A stretch of DNA of 64,000 bases from Candidatus Fukatsuia endosymbiont of Tuberolachnus salignus (GTDB lineage Bacteria; Pseudomonadota; Gammaproteobacteria; Enterobacterales; Enterobacteriaceae), in the NCBI RefSeq assembly GCF_964030845.1, contig NZ_OZ034983.1:1240001-1304000 (forward strand), in the 5' to 3' direction. The notes beneath the pieces are model-generated. The model worked only from the letters and a program-made list of their open reading frames with translations. It did not search any database and was not told the DNA's origin. Positions 27,281 through 36,909 of this stretch are shown here, one piece after another. Made by a program: the position numbers and the translations under genes. How positions within the stretch are numbered: the stretch's first letter is position 1; the number at the start of each line of letters is the position of its first letter.

Positions 27281-28750
27281 TTAGCCCATACGGTAATTAG
27301 GTGATTCTTTGGTAATAGTCACATCGTGTACGTGGCTTTCCTGAATACCTGCCCCGCTAATACGGACGAATTTCGCTTTGGTACGTAATTCAACGATGGT
27401 CGCGCAACCGGTTAGCCCCATACATGAACGTAGCCCTCCCATTTGTTGGTGAACGATCTCTTTCAGTAAACCTTTGTAGGCAACACGCCCTTCAATGCCT
27501 TCGGGTACCAGTTTGTCTGCTGCGTTGTCAGTTTGGAAGTAACGATCGGATGACCCCTTAGACATCGCTCCCAGTGATCCCATACCACGATAAGATTTGA
27601 ATGAGCGCCCTTGATACAACTCGATTTCACCCGGTGATTCTTCTGTTCCTGCGAGCATTGATCCCACCATCACACAGGATGCCCCGGCAGCAATCGCTTT
27701 GGCAATATCACCAGAGAAACGAATACCACCATCGGCGATAACCGGGATGTCTCTTTCCGCCAGTGCATCCACTACGTCAGAAACGGCGGTAATCTGTGGC
27801 ACGCCTACGCCGGTTACGATTCGAGTGGTACAAATTGATCCGGGGCCAATACCGACTTTCACTGCATTAACACCCGCCTCGGCTAGTGCTATCGCACCGG
27901 CTGCGGTCGCGACATTACCGCCGATAATTTGCAAATCAGGGTATTTAGCACGTGTTTCACTGATACGCTGTAGTACGCCTGCTGAATGACCGTGGGAAGA
28001 ATCGATCAATAAAATATCAATACCTGCCGCCACTAGCGCATCAATTCGCTTTTCATTATCACTACTGACAGCAGCACCGACAGCAGCACCAACACGCAAG
28101 CGTCCCCGTTCATCTTTACAGGCATTCGGCTTACGTTCCGCTTTTTGGAAATCTTTGACGGTGATCATACCGAGCAGATGAAAGTTTTCATCCACAACCA
28201 AGGCTTTTTCCACCCGTTTTTCATGCATTTTTTGCAAAACAACTTCACGTGCTTCATCTTCCTTAACGGTGACCAGGCGTTCTTTTGGCGTCATGACTGC
28301 TGTGACGGGTTGATCTAAATCGGTAACAAAACGGACATCACGTCCAGTGATAATGCCTACCAGCTCACGATCTTTAGTGACCACGGGATAACCGGCAAAA
28401 CCGTTACGGTCGGTTCGTTCTTTTACTTGACGCAGGGTGGTTGTTGGGGTGACGGTTTGCGGTTCAGTGACCACACCGCTTTCGTGTTTTTTCACGTGGC
28501 GGACTTCTTCAGCCTGCCGTTCAATAGACATATTTTTATGGATAAAGCCCAAACCGCCTTCTTGTGCTAATGCAATGGCGAGACGAGACTCGGTGACGGT
28601 ATCCATAGCCGCGGAGAGCATAGGAATATTCAATTGGATGGTTTGGGTTAGCTGAGTCTCAAGCTTCGCGTTATTAGGTAAAACAGTCGAATGGGCGGGA
28701 ACCAGGAGAAGGTCATCAAAGGTTAGTGCTTCTTTCAAAATACGCAACAT
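27281..28750 (-). CDS. guaB: Inosine-5'-monophosphate dehydrogenase
   Basis: Oxidises IMP to XMP, the committed step of guanine nucleotide synthesis. The 489-residue protein matches E. coli GuaB (488 aa): a TIM barrel interrupted by two CBS domains (about residues 95-205), the catalytic cysteine in GPGSICTTR and the flap region around GMGSLGAM. The start at 28750 fits the family and has GGTGAG upstream; the frame is open to 28861 with non-family sequence. First gene of an apparent guaB-guaA-letA-letB operon, divergent from pdxB. Confidence 0.97.
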   Translation of the reverse strand: MLRILKEALTFDDLLLVPAHSTVLPNNAKLETQLTQTIQLNIPMLSAAMDTVTESRLAIALAQEGGLGFIHKNMSIERQAEEVRHVKKHESGVVTEPQTVTPTTTLRQVKERTDRNGFAGYPVVTKDRELVGIITGRDVRFVTDLDQPVTAVMTPKERLVTVKEDEAREVVLQKMHEKRVEKALVVDENFHLLGMITVKDFQKAERKPNACKDERGRLRVGAAVGAAVSSDNEKRIDALVAAGIDILLIDSSHGHSAGVLQRISETRAKYPDLQIIGGNVATAAGAIALAEAGVNAVKVGIGPGSICTTRIVTGVGVPQITAVSDVVDALAERDIPVIADGGIRFSGDIAKAIAAGASCVMVGSMLAGTEESPGEIELYQGRSFKSYRGMGSLGAMSKGSSDRYFQTDNAADKLVPEGIEGRVAYKGLLKEIVHQQMGGLRSCMGLTGCATIVELRTKAKFVRISGAGIQESHVHDVTITKESPNYRMG

Positions 28751-28971
28751 GGGCAATATCTCACCAGAGTGGAGGTAGAAAAGACAAAATATTGCCGTGG
28801 CATTATACAGAGCGTCACCTGTTGCCTCCAGCATTTTTATATAATTTTTTACGGATCCCAAAATAAGGCTGTGCTGTGGAGTTTAGTAGGACGATTGGGT
28901 TTCCGCTCATGGCGTGGCAAAATGGTTTCCCCGTTATCTATCGAGCAAGCAGTATCTTGTTGGAGCATAAA

Positions 28972-30099
28972 GTGAAAATTGTAGTTGATGAAAATATGCC
29001 ATATGCAAAACCCTTGTTTCAGCGCATGGGTGTTGTTGAGACTGTGCCCGGTCGTCCGATACCACAATCAGCATTGGTTGACGCTGATGCTTTGATGGTA
29101 CGTTCAGTGACGACAGTCAATGCGGAACTACTGCAGAACACCAAGATCCAATTTGTTGGAACTGCCACTGCCGGTACGGATCATGTGGATGAGAGTTGGT
29201 TACATCAGCAAGAGATCCACTTTGCCTCTGCACCAGGTTGTAATGCTATTGCAGTGGTAGAATACGTTTTCTCTGCGCTCATGGCACTGGCGGAGCGTGA
29301 TGGTTTCGCATTACGAGATAAAACGGTCGGTATTATCGGTGTTGGCAATGTGGGATCGCGGTTGAATGCACGCCTCAATGCATGGGGTGTTACTACCTTA
29401 TTGTGTGATCCACCACGTGCTGATCGTGGAGATAAGGGAACGTTCCTACCACTAGAAAAACTGGTGTGTGAAGCCGATATACTTACCTTTCATACTCCGT
29501 TGCATAAAGATGGCGCTTACCGTAGCCTGCACCTGGTTGATCACGAGTTGTTGGCAGCACTACCGGATAACCGTATTTTGATTAACAGCTGTCGTGGTGC
29601 TGTAGTAGATAACAATGCACTGTTACAGGCCTTACAAAAAGGTAAAAAACTCAGTGTGGTCTTGGATGTTTGGGAAAATGAGCCGCAACTTTCCTTACCC
29701 TTGCTAGCCCGAGTAGATATCGGTACACCTCACATTGCCGGTTACACTTTGGAAGGTAAGACCCGAGGAACCACGCAACTTTTCGAAGCCTTTAGCCATT
29801 ATTGTGGTCAGGCCCAGTCGATTGCCTTGACCTCTTTATTACCGCCCGCAAAGCTGAATCTGCTACGGCTTCATGCGGTATTGGATGAAAGCAAATTAAG
29901 ACGATTAATGCACTTAGTGTATGATGTGCGCCTTGACGATAGTGCTTTGTGCCGCATAACGGGGGACGTTTCTCAGTTTGATAGCTTACGAAAACACTAT
30001 CAGGAGCGACGGGAATGGTCATCTCTCTGTGTGCAGTGTGACGACGCTGCTAGCGCTGACCTTTTGCAACGACTGGGTTTTAATACTCAACTGGAATAA
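28972..30099 (+). CDS. pdxB: Erythronate-4-phosphate dehydrogenase
   Basis: Second step of pyridoxal-phosphate synthesis (DXP-dependent route). The 375-residue protein (E. coli 378) has the D-2-hydroxyacid dehydrogenase fold: KIVVDENMPY at the N-terminus, the GIIGVGNVGS nucleotide-binding loop, NSCRGAVVDN, the HIAGYTLEGKTRGT catalytic region and the C-terminal PdxB dimerisation domain. The start is GTG at 28972, preceded by GGAG at good spacing; an upstream ATG at 28876 would add unrelated residues. usg, which separates pdxB and truA in E. coli, is missing. Confidence 0.96.
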   Translation: MKIVVDENMPYAKPLFQRMGVVETVPGRPIPQSALVDADALMVRSVTTVNAELLQNTKIQFVGTATAGTDHVDESWLHQQEIHFASAPGCNAIAVVEYVFSALMALAERDGFALRDKTVGIIGVGNVGSRLNARLNAWGVTTLLCDPPRADRGDKGTFLPLEKLVCEADILTFHTPLHKDGAYRSLHLVDHELLAALPDNRILINSCRGAVVDNNALLQALQKGKKLSVVLDVWENEPQLSLPLLARVDIGTPHIAGYTLEGKTRGTTQLFEAFSHYCGQAQSIALTSLLPPAKLNLLRLHAVLDESKLRRLMHLVYDVRLDDSALCRITGDVSQFDSLRKHYQERREWSSLCVQCDDAASADLLQRLGFNTQLE

Positions 30100-30110
30100 T
30101 TTTAAGCAAC

Positions 30111-30905
30111 ATGTCTAAGCACTATAATATTGCCTTGGGAATTGAATATAATGGCAACGGCTATCATGGTTGGCAACGCCAAAAACAGAGTGCCAGCATA
30201 CAGGGTTGTCTTGAGGCGGCTTTATCCAAGATCGCTGATCAATCAATAAACGTATTTTGTGCTGGGCGCACTGATGCAGGTGTCCATGCTACAGGTCAAG
30301 TGGTTCATTTTGTCACTACGACTTCACGTGAAGAATCTGCCTGGACGATAGGAACTAATACGCATCTGCCTGCAGATATTACCGTTCGCTGGATGAAAAC
30401 TGTCACTGAAGATTTTCATGCCCGTTTTAGTGCCAACGCTCGACGTTATCATTATATTATTTTTAATCATCGCTATCGTCCCGCTATTCTTGCGCACGGG
30501 GTTACCCATTACCCGAAATCACTCGATGCACAAAAAATGGCACGCGCAGCACAATATCTGTTGGGAGAGCATGATTTCACCTCATTTAGAGCGTTACAAT
30601 GCCAAGCGAAAACTGCGCGACGGGAGGTGAAACATGTCATAGTAAGTCGCTATGGTGATTATATTATGATAGATATCAAAGCTAACGCGTTTTTACATCA
30701 TATGGTGCGTAATATCGTTGGTAGTTTAATAGAAATTGGTGTGGGTCATAAAAATGAGAATTGGTTAGCACAGCTACTCATGTTAAAAGATCGTACCCAA
30801 GCTGCCGCGACGGCAAAAGCAAATGGCCTGTATTTAGTGGGTGTTGATTATCCAACGAGATTTGCGTTGCCACAAAGCACATCAGTACCCTTTTTTTATG
30901 GCTAA
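30111..30905 (+). CDS. truA: tRNA pseudouridine(38-40) synthase
   Basis: Makes pseudouridine at positions 38, 39 and 40 of the tRNA anticodon stem. The 264-residue protein (E. coli 270) carries the catalytic aspartate D55 in AGRTDAGVHATGQ, and the HHMVRNIVG segment typical of TruA. It starts 11 bases after pdxB, so the two are likely co-transcribed. A family-1 element separates it from dedA. Confidence 0.97.
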   Translation: MSKHYNIALGIEYNGNGYHGWQRQKQSASIQGCLEAALSKIADQSINVFCAGRTDAGVHATGQVVHFVTTTSREESAWTIGTNTHLPADITVRWMKTVTEDFHARFSANARRYHYIIFNHRYRPAILAHGVTHYPKSLDAQKMARAAQYLLGEHDFTSFRALQCQAKTARREVKHVIVSRYGDYIMIDIKANAFLHHMVRNIVGSLIEIGVGHKNENWLAQLLMLKDRTQAAATAKANGLYLVGVDYPTRFALPQSTSVPFFYG

Positions 30906-30928
30906 CGGTAGCGATAATTGATTCATTA

Positions 30929-31067
30929 GACTTCTTGAAAACCGGCGTTCGTTATGTGAAGTTAAGGCGCTGGTGCACTACAACCTTCGTTAATATACGA
31001 GTACATGAAGATTGCGAGCACCAGGTAACGCCGAATTCATACCACGCAGTAGATTATGCAAGAGGTC
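30929..31067. repeat. Palindromic element family 1 between truA and dedA
   Basis: About 139 bp flanked by TA on both sides. Ends are GACTTCTTGAAAACC and TGCAAGAGGTC. Orientation is opposite to the copy after lepB: the GTGAAG segment comes first and GCGTTACG-type sequence is read on the minus strand. Confidence 0.85.
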
Positions 31068-31103
31068 TATTCGACGAGCGTTTATTTAACCTGAGAGTAG
31101 CAC

Positions 31104-31781
31104 ATGGAATTTATAGGCTTAGTGATCAATTTTATTTTACATATTGATGTCCATCTGGCGGAGCTAGTGACGCAATACGGCCTTTGGGTCTACGCTATAC
31201 TTTTTTTGATCCTGTTTTGTGAAACCGGCCTGGTAGTGACACCTTTTCTGCCGGGGGACTCATTATTGTTTGCCGCTGGCGCGCTGGCGACACTGCCTTC
31301 TAATGATTTGAATGTCCATCTGATGGTTGCTTTGATGGTCATTGCGGCTATTGCAGGTGATGCACTCAACTACACTATTGGTCATTTATTCGGCAAAAAA
31401 CTTTTCAGTGACCCCCATTCCAAACTATTTCGCCAGGCTTACCTGGATAAAACCCATGATTTTTATAAAAAATACGGTGGGAAAACCATCATTTTGGCAC
31501 GTTTTGCGCCTATAATTCGTACGTTTGCTCCTTTTGTCGCCGGAATGGGCAAAATGTCCTATCGTCGCTTTACTGCCTACAACCTGATTGGGGCGCTAGT
31601 ATGGGTGCTGTCATTTACCTATGCTGGTTATCTTTTTGGTCATTTGCCGATAGTACAGAAAAATCTTAAGTTATTAATTGTTATGATTATTGTGTTTTCA
31701 ATTCTGCCGGCGGTGCTTGAAATTTATCGACATCGGCGCGCAGCAATACATCAAAAAAATAAACCTTTTGCGAAACCGTAG
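31104..31781 (+). CDS. dedA: DedA family inner-membrane protein
   Basis: Polytopic membrane protein of the DedA/SNARE-associated family, linked to membrane homeostasis and undecaprenyl-phosphate or lipid flipping. The 225-residue protein aligns with E. coli DedA (219 aa), including the ETGLVVTPFLPGDSLLF loop and the FAPIIRTFAPFVAGMGKM loop with its conserved arginine and prolines. The last residues (KNKPFAKP) are encoded by bases resembling a family-1 terminus (CTTTTGCGAAACCGTAG), so the C-terminus may have been altered by a relic element. It precedes accD as in E. coli. Confidence 0.94.
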   Translation: MEFIGLVINFILHIDVHLAELVTQYGLWVYAILFLILFCETGLVVTPFLPGDSLLFAAGALATLPSNDLNVHLMVALMVIAAIAGDALNYTIGHLFGKKLFSDPHSKLFRQAYLDKTHDFYKKYGGKTIILARFAPIIRTFAPFVAGMGKMSYRRFTAYNLIGALVWVLSFTYAGYLFGHLPIVQKNLKLLIVMIIVFSILPAVLEIYRHRRAAIHQKNKPFAKP

Positions 31782-31846
31782 CTTGTGCTGTGAAACCGGT
31801 ACGCCCGGAGCGGTTTTATAAGCAATATTGTGATAGGAAATTAACG

Positions 31847-32752
31847 ATGAGCTGGATTGAACGAATTCTTACTAATAAAATTGCATTCTCCCGTAAAGCG
31901 AATATTCCTGAAGGGGTATGGACCAAATGCAGCGGTTGCGAGAAAGTTCTCTACCGTATCGAATTGACGCATAATCTGGAAGTTTGTCCTAATTGTAATC
32001 ATCATATGCGTATTTCCGCACGTGTGCGTTTACTCGCCTTCCTGGACAAAGATAGCGATATGATAGAGCTGGGAGAAGAACTGACGCCAAAGGATACTTT
32101 AAAATTCAAAGATATTAAAAAATACAGTGACAGATATACTGCGGCACAAAAAGCAACCAATGAGAAAGATGCTCTCGTCGTCATGAAAGGAACCTTGTTT
32201 ACTATGCCTCTCGTGGCGGCCTGTTTTGAGTTCTCTTTTATGGGAGGGTCGATGGGATCTGTCGTTGGAGCACGTTTTGTGCGCGCGGTTGAACAGGCGT
32301 TGCAAGATCACTGCCCATTAGTCTGTTTTTCTTCCAGTGGTGGCGCACGTATGCAAGAAGCGTTGATGTCACTGATGCAAATGGCAAAGACCAGCGCCGC
32401 GCTGGCCAAAATGCAAGAAGCGGGCCTGCCGTATATTTCGGTACTGACCGATCCAACGATGGGAGGCGTTTCTGCTAGTCTGGGAATGCTAGGTGATATT
32501 AATATCGCGGAGCCAAAAGCACTGATCGGTTTTGCTGGCCCCAGGGTGATTGAACAAACAGTAAGAGAAGTATTACCCTCTGGTTTTCAACGCAGCGAAT
32601 TTTTGATCGAAACAGGGGCGATTGATATGATCGTGCATCGCCTGCAAATGCGCCAAACCCTGGCAAGTCTCCTATCTAAACTTACTCATCAACCGCAGCC
32701 AGTCATCACTGCCGCTAACGTTGAACAGCTTGCAGTGATGCCAAATGAATAA
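31847..32752 (+). CDS. accD: Acetyl-CoA carboxylase carboxyltransferase beta subunit
   Basis: With AccA transfers carboxyl from biotin to acetyl-CoA to give malonyl-CoA for fatty-acid synthesis. The 301-residue protein has the N-terminal four-cysteine zinc finger (C28, C31, C47, C50) that binds nucleic acid, then the crotonase-like core with GGSMGSVVGARF and SSGGARMQEA. The start at 31847 fits the family and has AGGA; the frame is open to 31790. The C-terminal tail is a few residues shorter than in E. coli. It overlaps folC by 8 bases. Confidence 0.97.
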   Translation: MSWIERILTNKIAFSRKANIPEGVWTKCSGCEKVLYRIELTHNLEVCPNCNHHMRISARVRLLAFLDKDSDMIELGEELTPKDTLKFKDIKKYSDRYTAAQKATNEKDALVVMKGTLFTMPLVAACFEFSFMGGSMGSVVGARFVRAVEQALQDHCPLVCFSSSGGARMQEALMSLMQMAKTSAALAKMQEAGLPYISVLTDPTMGGVSASLGMLGDINIAEPKALIGFAGPRVIEQTVREVLPSGFQRSEFLIETGAIDMIVHRLQMRQTLASLLSKLTHQPQPVITAANVEQLAVMPNE

Positions 32753-34025
32753 TCCTCCTCCTCTCCCTCAGCCGACTTCTTCTCTGGCAACCTGGTTGTC
32801 CTATGTAGGATCATTGCACCATCAGGAGATTGATTTAGGCCTGGAACGCATCAAAAAGGTTGCCGAACGTATCGATCTGCTAAAGCCTGCAACTCATGTA
32901 TTCACTATCGCGGGTACCAACGGTAAGGGTACAACCTGCTGCGTATTGGAGAAGATTCTACTTGCTGCAGGTTTACGGGTAGGAGTCTACAGTTCACCGC
33001 ATCTTTTACGTTACACCGAGCGTGTGCGTATTCAGGGGCGGGAACTCAGTGAAACAGCACACTGTTACTCTTTCGCTGAGATTGAAGCGGCACGCGGTGA
33101 TATTTCATTGACTTATTTTGAATTTGGCACTTTGTCAGCGTTGCATCTGTTTAAACAGGCAGCACTTGATGTCGTTATCCTAGAAGTTGGACTTGGCGGA
33201 CGTTTAGACGCCACCAATATTATTGATTCCGACGTCGCTGCGATCACCAGTATCGGTCTTGATCATACTGATCGGTTAGGCACTGATCGAGAAAGTATTG
33301 CGCGTGAGAAATCGGGGATATTCCGCCGCGATAAACCGGCAATAGTGGGTGAACCTGATAGGCTTCATTCCATTGAGACAGTTGCCACAACGTTAGGGGC
33401 TAGGCTTTATCGCTGTCATGACGCTTGGCAATTTAGCCAACAGGATAACGGTTGGTGCTGGCAGAGTGGCTCATACCGATTAGCCAATTTGCCTTTGCCC
33501 AAAGTACCCCTACAAAATGCCGCGACGGCATTGGCGGTACTGCATTATTCTACTTTTTCGATCAGTGAGTTAGCTATTCATCAAGGTTTGCAGGCCGCTT
33601 ATTTGCCAGGGCGTTTTCAGATCGTCAGTGAACAACCCATGTTGATCCTGGATGTTGCCCATAATCCTCATGCAGCTGCTTATCTGGCTCGACGGCTTGC
33701 TCAGTTGCCAGAAAGATTAGGTAAAGTACGTGCTGTTGTGGCGATGCTAGCTGATAAAGATATTGCGGCGACCCTCGCTTGCTTATCTCAACAAGTCGAT
33801 AAATGGTACTGTGCATCATTAACCGATCTGCGCGGTGCATCCGTGGAATGGTTAGCACAACATTTACCAGAGCAACGTGCAAATCAAGATGTGCCTTGTT
33901 TATTTGCTGATGTTACCCATGCCTGGCATCAGGCAATGCAGGATGCAGATCCACAGGATGTCATTATTGTCTGCGGATCCTTTCACACTGTTGCTTATGT
34001 CATGACAGCGTTAAAAACGGTTTAA
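32745..34025 (+). CDS. folC: Dihydrofolate synthase / folylpolyglutamate synthase
   Basis: Adds glutamate to dihydropteroate and then to tetrahydrofolates. The 426-residue protein (E. coli 422) has the Mur-ligase-like P-loop GTNGKGTTC (57-65), the omega loop SSPHLLRYTERVRI, EVGLGGRLDATN and the C-terminal ligase domain with LDVAHNPHA. Translation probably couples to accD through the 8-base overlap. Gene order accD-folC-dedD-cvpA-purF matches E. coli. Confidence 0.97.
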   Translation: MNNPPPLPQPTSSLATWLSYVGSLHHQEIDLGLERIKKVAERIDLLKPATHVFTIAGTNGKGTTCCVLEKILLAAGLRVGVYSSPHLLRYTERVRIQGRELSETAHCYSFAEIEAARGDISLTYFEFGTLSALHLFKQAALDVVILEVGLGGRLDATNIIDSDVAAITSIGLDHTDRLGTDRESIAREKSGIFRRDKPAIVGEPDRLHSIETVATTLGARLYRCHDAWQFSQQDNGWCWQSGSYRLANLPLPKVPLQNAATALAVLHYSTFSISELAIHQGLQAAYLPGRFQIVSEQPMLILDVAHNPHAAAYLARRLAQLPERLGKVRAVVAMLADKDIAATLACLSQQVDKWYCASLTDLRGASVEWLAQHLPEQRANQDVPCLFADVTHAWHQAMQDADPQDVIIVCGSFHTVAYVMTALKTV

Positions 34026-34101
34026 TGGCCGTCGTCATCAAAATTGGTAATTTATCGAACACAACAGGCGGTAAACACTTTTTTAGCTGTGAGGGGGGTG
34101 A

Positions 34102-34611
34102 GTGGCAAGTCAATTTCAGAACCGTTTGGTTGGTACTGTCATTTTGGTCGCTGTGGGGATCACAGTACTGCCGATGTTATTTGACGGTAAAAAGAAGCAT
34201 TACGAGGATCAATTTGCCGCTATTCCACTGGTATCCAGACCCGGTGATCCCGAAGAAATCGATGTGGGAATGCCGCTTAACCAATCCTTACCGGTGCAAC
34301 CACCGGAGGGTGCCGCCAACGCCGCCAAACTGCAACGGGAGGAGAAATCAGAGCGAGGTGCCGCTTATGTGGTGCAATTGGGTGCCTTGAAGAACGCCGC
34401 TAATGTCAACGAAATTGTCGCGAAATTACGCTTATCGGGCTATCACGTCTATACCTTGCCACCTACACCGGTGAACGGTCAAATAACCCGTATTATGGTA
34501 GAGGTAAATAATTCGAAACAGAAATTACAGGCAGCGCTACCTGAGCTTAATGCGCTTAGTGGCCTCAACGGCCAGGTAAAAGCATTGGAGTCTTATCATG
34601 GTCTGGATTGA
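34102..34611 (+). CDS. dedD: SPOR-domain cell-division protein DedD
   Basis: Septal-ring membrane protein that binds denuded glycan strands through its SPOR domain. The 169-residue protein starts at a GTG after a GA-rich ribosome site (GAGGGGGGTGAG) and has one N-terminal membrane segment (about 8-24) and a C-terminal SPOR domain (about 92-165, AYVVQLGALKNA). E. coli DedD has 220 residues; the difference is loss of the proline-rich linker. It overlaps cvpA by 14 bases. Confidence 0.93.
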   Translation: MASQFQNRLVGTVILVAVGITVLPMLFDGKKKHYEDQFAAIPLVSRPGDPEEIDVGMPLNQSLPVQPPEGAANAAKLQREEKSERGAAYVVQLGALKNAANVNEIVAKLRLSGYHVYTLPPTPVNGQITRIMVEVNNSKQKLQAALPELNALSGLNGQVKALESYHGLD

Positions 34612-35086
34612 TTACGTTATTATCGGCATTATCGTATTTTCAGCTTTGGTCAGCCTGAACCGGGGATTTGTCCGTGAGGCGTTATCGCTGGTGATATGGG
34701 GATGTGCATTTTTTATCGCTCGTCATTTTTATCCCTACCTTGCAGTTTATTTCACCTCTTTTGAGAATGAATTGATTCGCAACGGTACTGCCATCGGTAT
34801 CCTGTTCATCGCTACCTTAATTATCGGTGCTGTTGTTAACTCGGTGATGAGCTGCCTGGTTGTACGCACCGGATTATCAGGAACCGATAGGGTGCTTGGC
34901 GTATGCTTCGGGGCGTTACGTGGTGTTCTCATCGTCGCCGCCATATTATTCTTTGTGGATACCTTCACCGACTTTGCGCAAAGCATAGAGTGGAAACAGT
35001 CACAATTAATCCCGCAGTTCAGTGATATAATCAGAGGGTTCTTTAACTACTTGCAGAACACGTCGAATTTCTTGCCGGATCGGTAA
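34598..35086 (+). CDS. cvpA: Colicin V production family membrane protein
   Basis: Inner-membrane protein of 162 residues, the same length as E. coli CvpA, with about four membrane segments and the N-terminal VWIDYVIIGIIVFSALVSLNRGFVREAL pattern. Its role is unclear; it is linked to colicin V export, purine-operon context and envelope stress. It lies between dedD and purF as in E. coli. No PurR operator was recognised upstream. Confidence 0.94.
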   Translation: MVWIDYVIIGIIVFSALVSLNRGFVREALSLVIWGCAFFIARHFYPYLAVYFTSFENELIRNGTAIGILFIATLIIGAVVNSVMSCLVVRTGLSGTDRVLGVCFGALRGVLIVAAILFFVDTFTDFAQSIEWKQSQLIPQFSDIIRGFFNYLQNTSNFLPDR

Positions 35087-35138
35087 AGCTCGTACGTAAC
35101 CTTGTAAGGATCCGTTAACGCTGATAAGGAAAAACAAT

Positions 35139-36656
35139 ATGTGCGGTATTGTCGGCATCACTGGTTTTACACCGGTAAACCAGTCGATTTACGATGCCTT
35201 GATGGTGCTTCAGCACCGGGGGCAAGATGCTGCTGGCATCGTTACCCTTGACGCCAATAATAGGTTCCGTTTGCGTAAAGCTAATGGTTTAGTGAAGGAT
35301 GTCTTTGAAATCCGCCACATGCTGCGCTTACAGGGTACTATGGGGCTGGGTCATGTACGTTATCCAACGGCGGGCTGTGCCAGCGTTTCAGAAGCACAGC
35401 CTTTTTACGTGAATTCCCCATTTGGCATTACCTTGGCGCACAATGGCAATCTAACTAACGCGAAGGAAATGAGAGAATACCTATTCAAAAAAAAGCGTCG
35501 TCATGTGAATACTACTTCTGATTCAGAAGTTTTATTGAATATTTTTGCCAGTGCACTGGATAGCTCGCAGAACTATCCTTTAACAGAGGAGGATATTTTT
35601 GCCGCCGTAACCAGAACTCACGAGTTGGTAAAGGGTGCCTATGCTTGCGTGGCGATGATCATCGGTCATGGCATGGTCGCTTTTCGTGATCCTAATGGCA
35701 TACGACCCTTGGTGATGGGTAACCGCATTTTAGAAGATGATCGCATTGAATACATGGTCGCCTCAGAAAGCGTCGCTCTTGATACATTAGGCTTCAAATT
35801 ATTGCGCGATCTCGCACCAGGTGAAGCAGTATACATCACTGAAAAAGGCGGGTTATTTACTCGCCAATGTGCTGCTGATCCTCAGTATCATCCTTGCCTG
35901 TTTGAGTACGTTTACTTTGCTCGCCCAGATTCTTATATGGATAACATTTCTGTCTACAGTGCTCGGGTGCGTATGGGACAGAGGCTGGGTAAAAAAATCG
36001 CTGATAAATGGGCAGAGTTAGACATTGACGTGGTTATTCCTATCCCTGAGACCTCCTGTGATATCGCGTTAGAAATCGCGCGTATTCTAGATAAGCCCTA
36101 CCGTCAGGGATTTGTAAAAAACCGTTATGTAGGTCGCACTTTTATTATGCCAGGTCAACAGGAGCGCCGTAAATCAGTACGCCGTAAGCTGAATGTTAAT
36201 CGGGCAGAGTTTAAAGATAAAAAAGTATTATTGGTGGATGATTCTATTGTACGTGGTACTACTTCAGAACAAATTGTGACAATGGCACGTGACGCGGGCG
36301 CGACACAGGTTTATTTTGCCTCAGCGGCGCCAGAAATCCGTTTTCCTAATGTGTATGGTATTGATATGCCAAGTGTCAATGAACTTATCGCTCATGGTCG
36401 TGAAGTGGATAAAATCAGGGAGCTAATAGGCGCAGATGGGTTGATTTTTCAGGACCTGGCTGATCTTATCGATGCGGTGAGAGAAAATGATCCCAATATT
36501 ACTCAATTTGAGTGCTCAGTGTTCGATGGCAGTTACATCACCAAAGATGTCGATCAGAATTATCTGGATTCTCTTGCATTACTACGCCGTGATGATGCTC
36601 AGGCATTACATCGCCAAAATGAAGCAGAAAATCTTGAAATGTACAACGAAGGCTAA
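35139..36656 (+). CDS. purF: Amidophosphoribosyltransferase
   Basis: First committed step of purine synthesis, PRPP plus glutamine to phosphoribosylamine. The product has 505 residues, the same as E. coli PurF. After removal of Met, the catalytic cysteine is exposed (MCGIVG) in the class II amidotransferase domain; the phosphoribosyltransferase domain carries the PRPP loop VLLVDDSIVRGTTS. An AAGGA site lies before the ATG. It is followed by a family-1 element and ubiX. Confidence 0.97.
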   Translation: MCGIVGITGFTPVNQSIYDALMVLQHRGQDAAGIVTLDANNRFRLRKANGLVKDVFEIRHMLRLQGTMGLGHVRYPTAGCASVSEAQPFYVNSPFGITLAHNGNLTNAKEMREYLFKKKRRHVNTTSDSEVLLNIFASALDSSQNYPLTEEDIFAAVTRTHELVKGAYACVAMIIGHGMVAFRDPNGIRPLVMGNRILEDDRIEYMVASESVALDTLGFKLLRDLAPGEAVYITEKGGLFTRQCAADPQYHPCLFEYVYFARPDSYMDNISVYSARVRMGQRLGKKIADKWAELDIDVVIPIPETSCDIALEIARILDKPYRQGFVKNRYVGRTFIMPGQQERRKSVRRKLNVNRAEFKDKKVLLVDDSIVRGTTSEQIVTMARDAGATQVYFASAAPEIRFPNVYGIDMPSVNELIAHGREVDKIRELIGADGLIFQDLADLIDAVRENDPNITQFECSVFDGSYITKDVDQNYLDSLALLRRDDAQALHRQNEAENLEMYNEG

Positions 36657-36750
36657 TTTTTTTTCGCGGATTAACGTTTTTAAACTCAAATAGGGGCATC
36701 CCCGCTTTCGATGGTCGTGTATTTGGCCGGTTTGAGGCAATCTGACATTA

Positions 36751-36892
36751 GACCTCTTTCCAAACCTGCTGCGTGACTCGAATCCTGCGTTGCCCCCGGT
36801 GCGCGCAATCCTCATGTACTGTGTGTTAACGAAGGTTGCTGTGCGCCGTGCGCCTTGACTTCGTATCACTCGCTAGGGTTTGGAAAGAGGTC
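36751..36892. repeat. Palindromic element family 1 between purF and ubiX
   Basis: 142 bp with nearly perfect ends GACCTCTTTCCAAACC and GGTTTGGAAAGAGGTC, flanked by TA on both sides. Of all copies its GACCTCTT ends are nearest to those of the IS5-like element at 45591-46602. It ends 17 bases before the ubiX start, so ubiX probably lost or changed its native leader. Confidence 0.88.
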
Positions 36893-36909
36893 TATTGAGG
36901 CAATGTATC

